From: Brevibacterium antiquum CNRZ 918
Lineage (GTDB): Bacteria > Actinomycetota > Actinomycetes > Actinomycetales > Brevibacteriaceae
DNA length: 64,000 bases
Reading direction: 5' to 3'
Assembly (NCBI RefSeq): GCF_900169145.1
Contig: NZ_FXZD01000003.1
Span: 62,001 to 126,000 of the forward strand
The position numbers and the translations under genes are program-made. Under the pieces are notes generated by a model. It was not told where the DNA came from. It saw nothing but the letters and a program-made list of their open reading frames with translations, and ran no database searches. Positions 63,414 through 64,000 of this stretch are shown in pieces (the stretch's first letter is position 1; each line of letters begins with the position of its first letter).

Positions 63414-63540
63414 CAACAAACCGCCGAAGTTGGCAGGACGAGTCGTCCGGCAACCTCGCAAATCAATTGGTCACAGCGGCCAAGGCAGACTCGGTGACGA
63501 GCGCGCCGGGGTCGCTGGTTTCAGCAACAGGAGCAAGAAG

Positions 63541-64000
63541 ATGAGCAAGGTACGACTGACAACGAACCAGTACGGCAAGGCGGAGAACCGGTTGATGAGG
63601 GTCTACCGTGACACCGATCGTCACGAGATCCGCGACCTCAACGTGACCTCGGAGCTGCGGGGCGATTTCGAAACTGCCCACACAGAGGGCAACAACGAGC
63701 ACGTCGTGGCCACCGACACTCAGAAGAACACGGTCTTCGCGAAGGCCAAGGAACTCGGCGTGACCTCGCCCGAGCAGTTCATCATGGGCCTCGCGGACCA
63801 CTTCACCTCGAGCTTCGACTGGGTCACCGGCGGACGCTGGGCGGCCGAGGAATACGGTTGGAGCCGCATCAACGACCACGACCACTCCTTCTACAAGTCA
63901 GCGCCTGAGACCCGCACCGCGGTCTTCACCCGCGACGGTGACAAAGACACCCTGATCTCGGGCTTCTACGGGCTCACCGTACTCAAGACCACCGAGTCGG
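63541..64000 (+). CDS. uox: Uricase (urate oxidase), 3' end cut by window edge
   Basis: 153 residues are visible from the ATG at 63541, preceded by AGGAGCAAGAAG. The opening VRLTTNQYGKAENRLMRVYRD and the block VVATDTQKNTVFAKAKE are the conserved N-terminal parts of the cofactor-free uricase, the latter containing the catalytic Thr of the Lys-Thr pair. FIMGLADHFTSSFDWVTGG and VLKTTES follow. It oxidises urate to 5-hydroxyisourate, the substrate of UraH. About half of the usual ~300 residues lie beyond the window. Confidence 0.94.
   Translation, partial: MSKVRLTTNQYGKAENRLMRVYRDTDRHEIRDLNVTSELRGDFETAHTEGNNEHVVATDTQKNTVFAKAKELGVTSPEQFIMGLADHFTSSFDWVTGGRWAAEEYGWSRINDHDHSFYKSAPETRTAVFTRDGDKDTLISGFYGLTVLKTTES

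Overview
The window is high-GC and gene-dense, with mostly ATG starts and many 4-bp start/stop overlaps, which points to an actinobacterium. Several features suggest Brevibacterium or a close relative: a homoprotocatechuate 2,3-dioxygenase whose metal and active-site residues fall at exactly the numbering of the well-studied Brevibacterium fuscum enzyme, a MarP-type periplasmic protease, a DUF222/HNH protein and LPXTG-anchored surface proteins. The genus is inferred from recall, not from a database search. No CRISPR array, prophage, insertion sequence or rRNA was seen. One tRNA is present (tRNA-Ser, anticodon CGA).

Layout. 1-2421: an edge-truncated AbiEi-like regulator with palindromic sites at its start, a dihydrofolate-reductase-fold protein, a small alarmone synthetase and a DUF2277 protein. 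2427-6205: an IclR regulator divergent from an aryl-aldehyde dehydrogenase and an aromatic-acid MFS importer. 6302-15966: an LPXTG-anchored extracellular nuclease, then a six-gene leftward operon (binding protein, two permeases, ATPase, HAD phosphatase, EEP-family hydrolase) facing a GntR/UTRA regulator, probably for uptake and breakdown of an organophosphate or phosphodiester. 16096-21290: PutA for proline catabolism, divergent from an unusual multi-HTH regulator. 21370-25238: uridine kinase, DUF222/HNH protein and a duplicated membrane-protein family. 25354-34404: a homoprotocatechuate meta-cleavage cluster with a flavin monooxygenase, an FAH-RraA fusion, a GntR/FCD regulator, hpaE, hpaD, hpaH, hpaI and a decayed transporter. 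34477-43681: a surface adhesin-like protein, PrsW- and MarP-type proteases, an EEP hydrolase, a wHTH regulator, upp and tadA.

44132-64000 is a purine and ureide catabolism region. It holds an AzgA-type permease, xanthine dehydrogenase xdhABC, guanine deaminase, a second NCS2 permease, hyi-glxR-gcl, allantoinase, glycerate kinase and uraD-uraH-uricase (the last truncated by the window edge). Together these take guanine and xanthine to urate and allantoin, and take glyoxylate through tartronate semialdehyde to phosphoglycerate. The enzymes from allantoate to glyoxylate are not in the window. Five similar dyads (YGGAAR-N4-YTTCCR, four of them exact) precede genes of this region. In three cases they sit at the same distance from a TTGACW -35 box. 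I read this as an operator of a common repressor.

Within this region lies a DUF559 (Vsr-like) nuclease gene flanked by two inverted copies of a long palindrome. The arrangement resembles REP/RAYT modules and is the most unusual element-like structure here.
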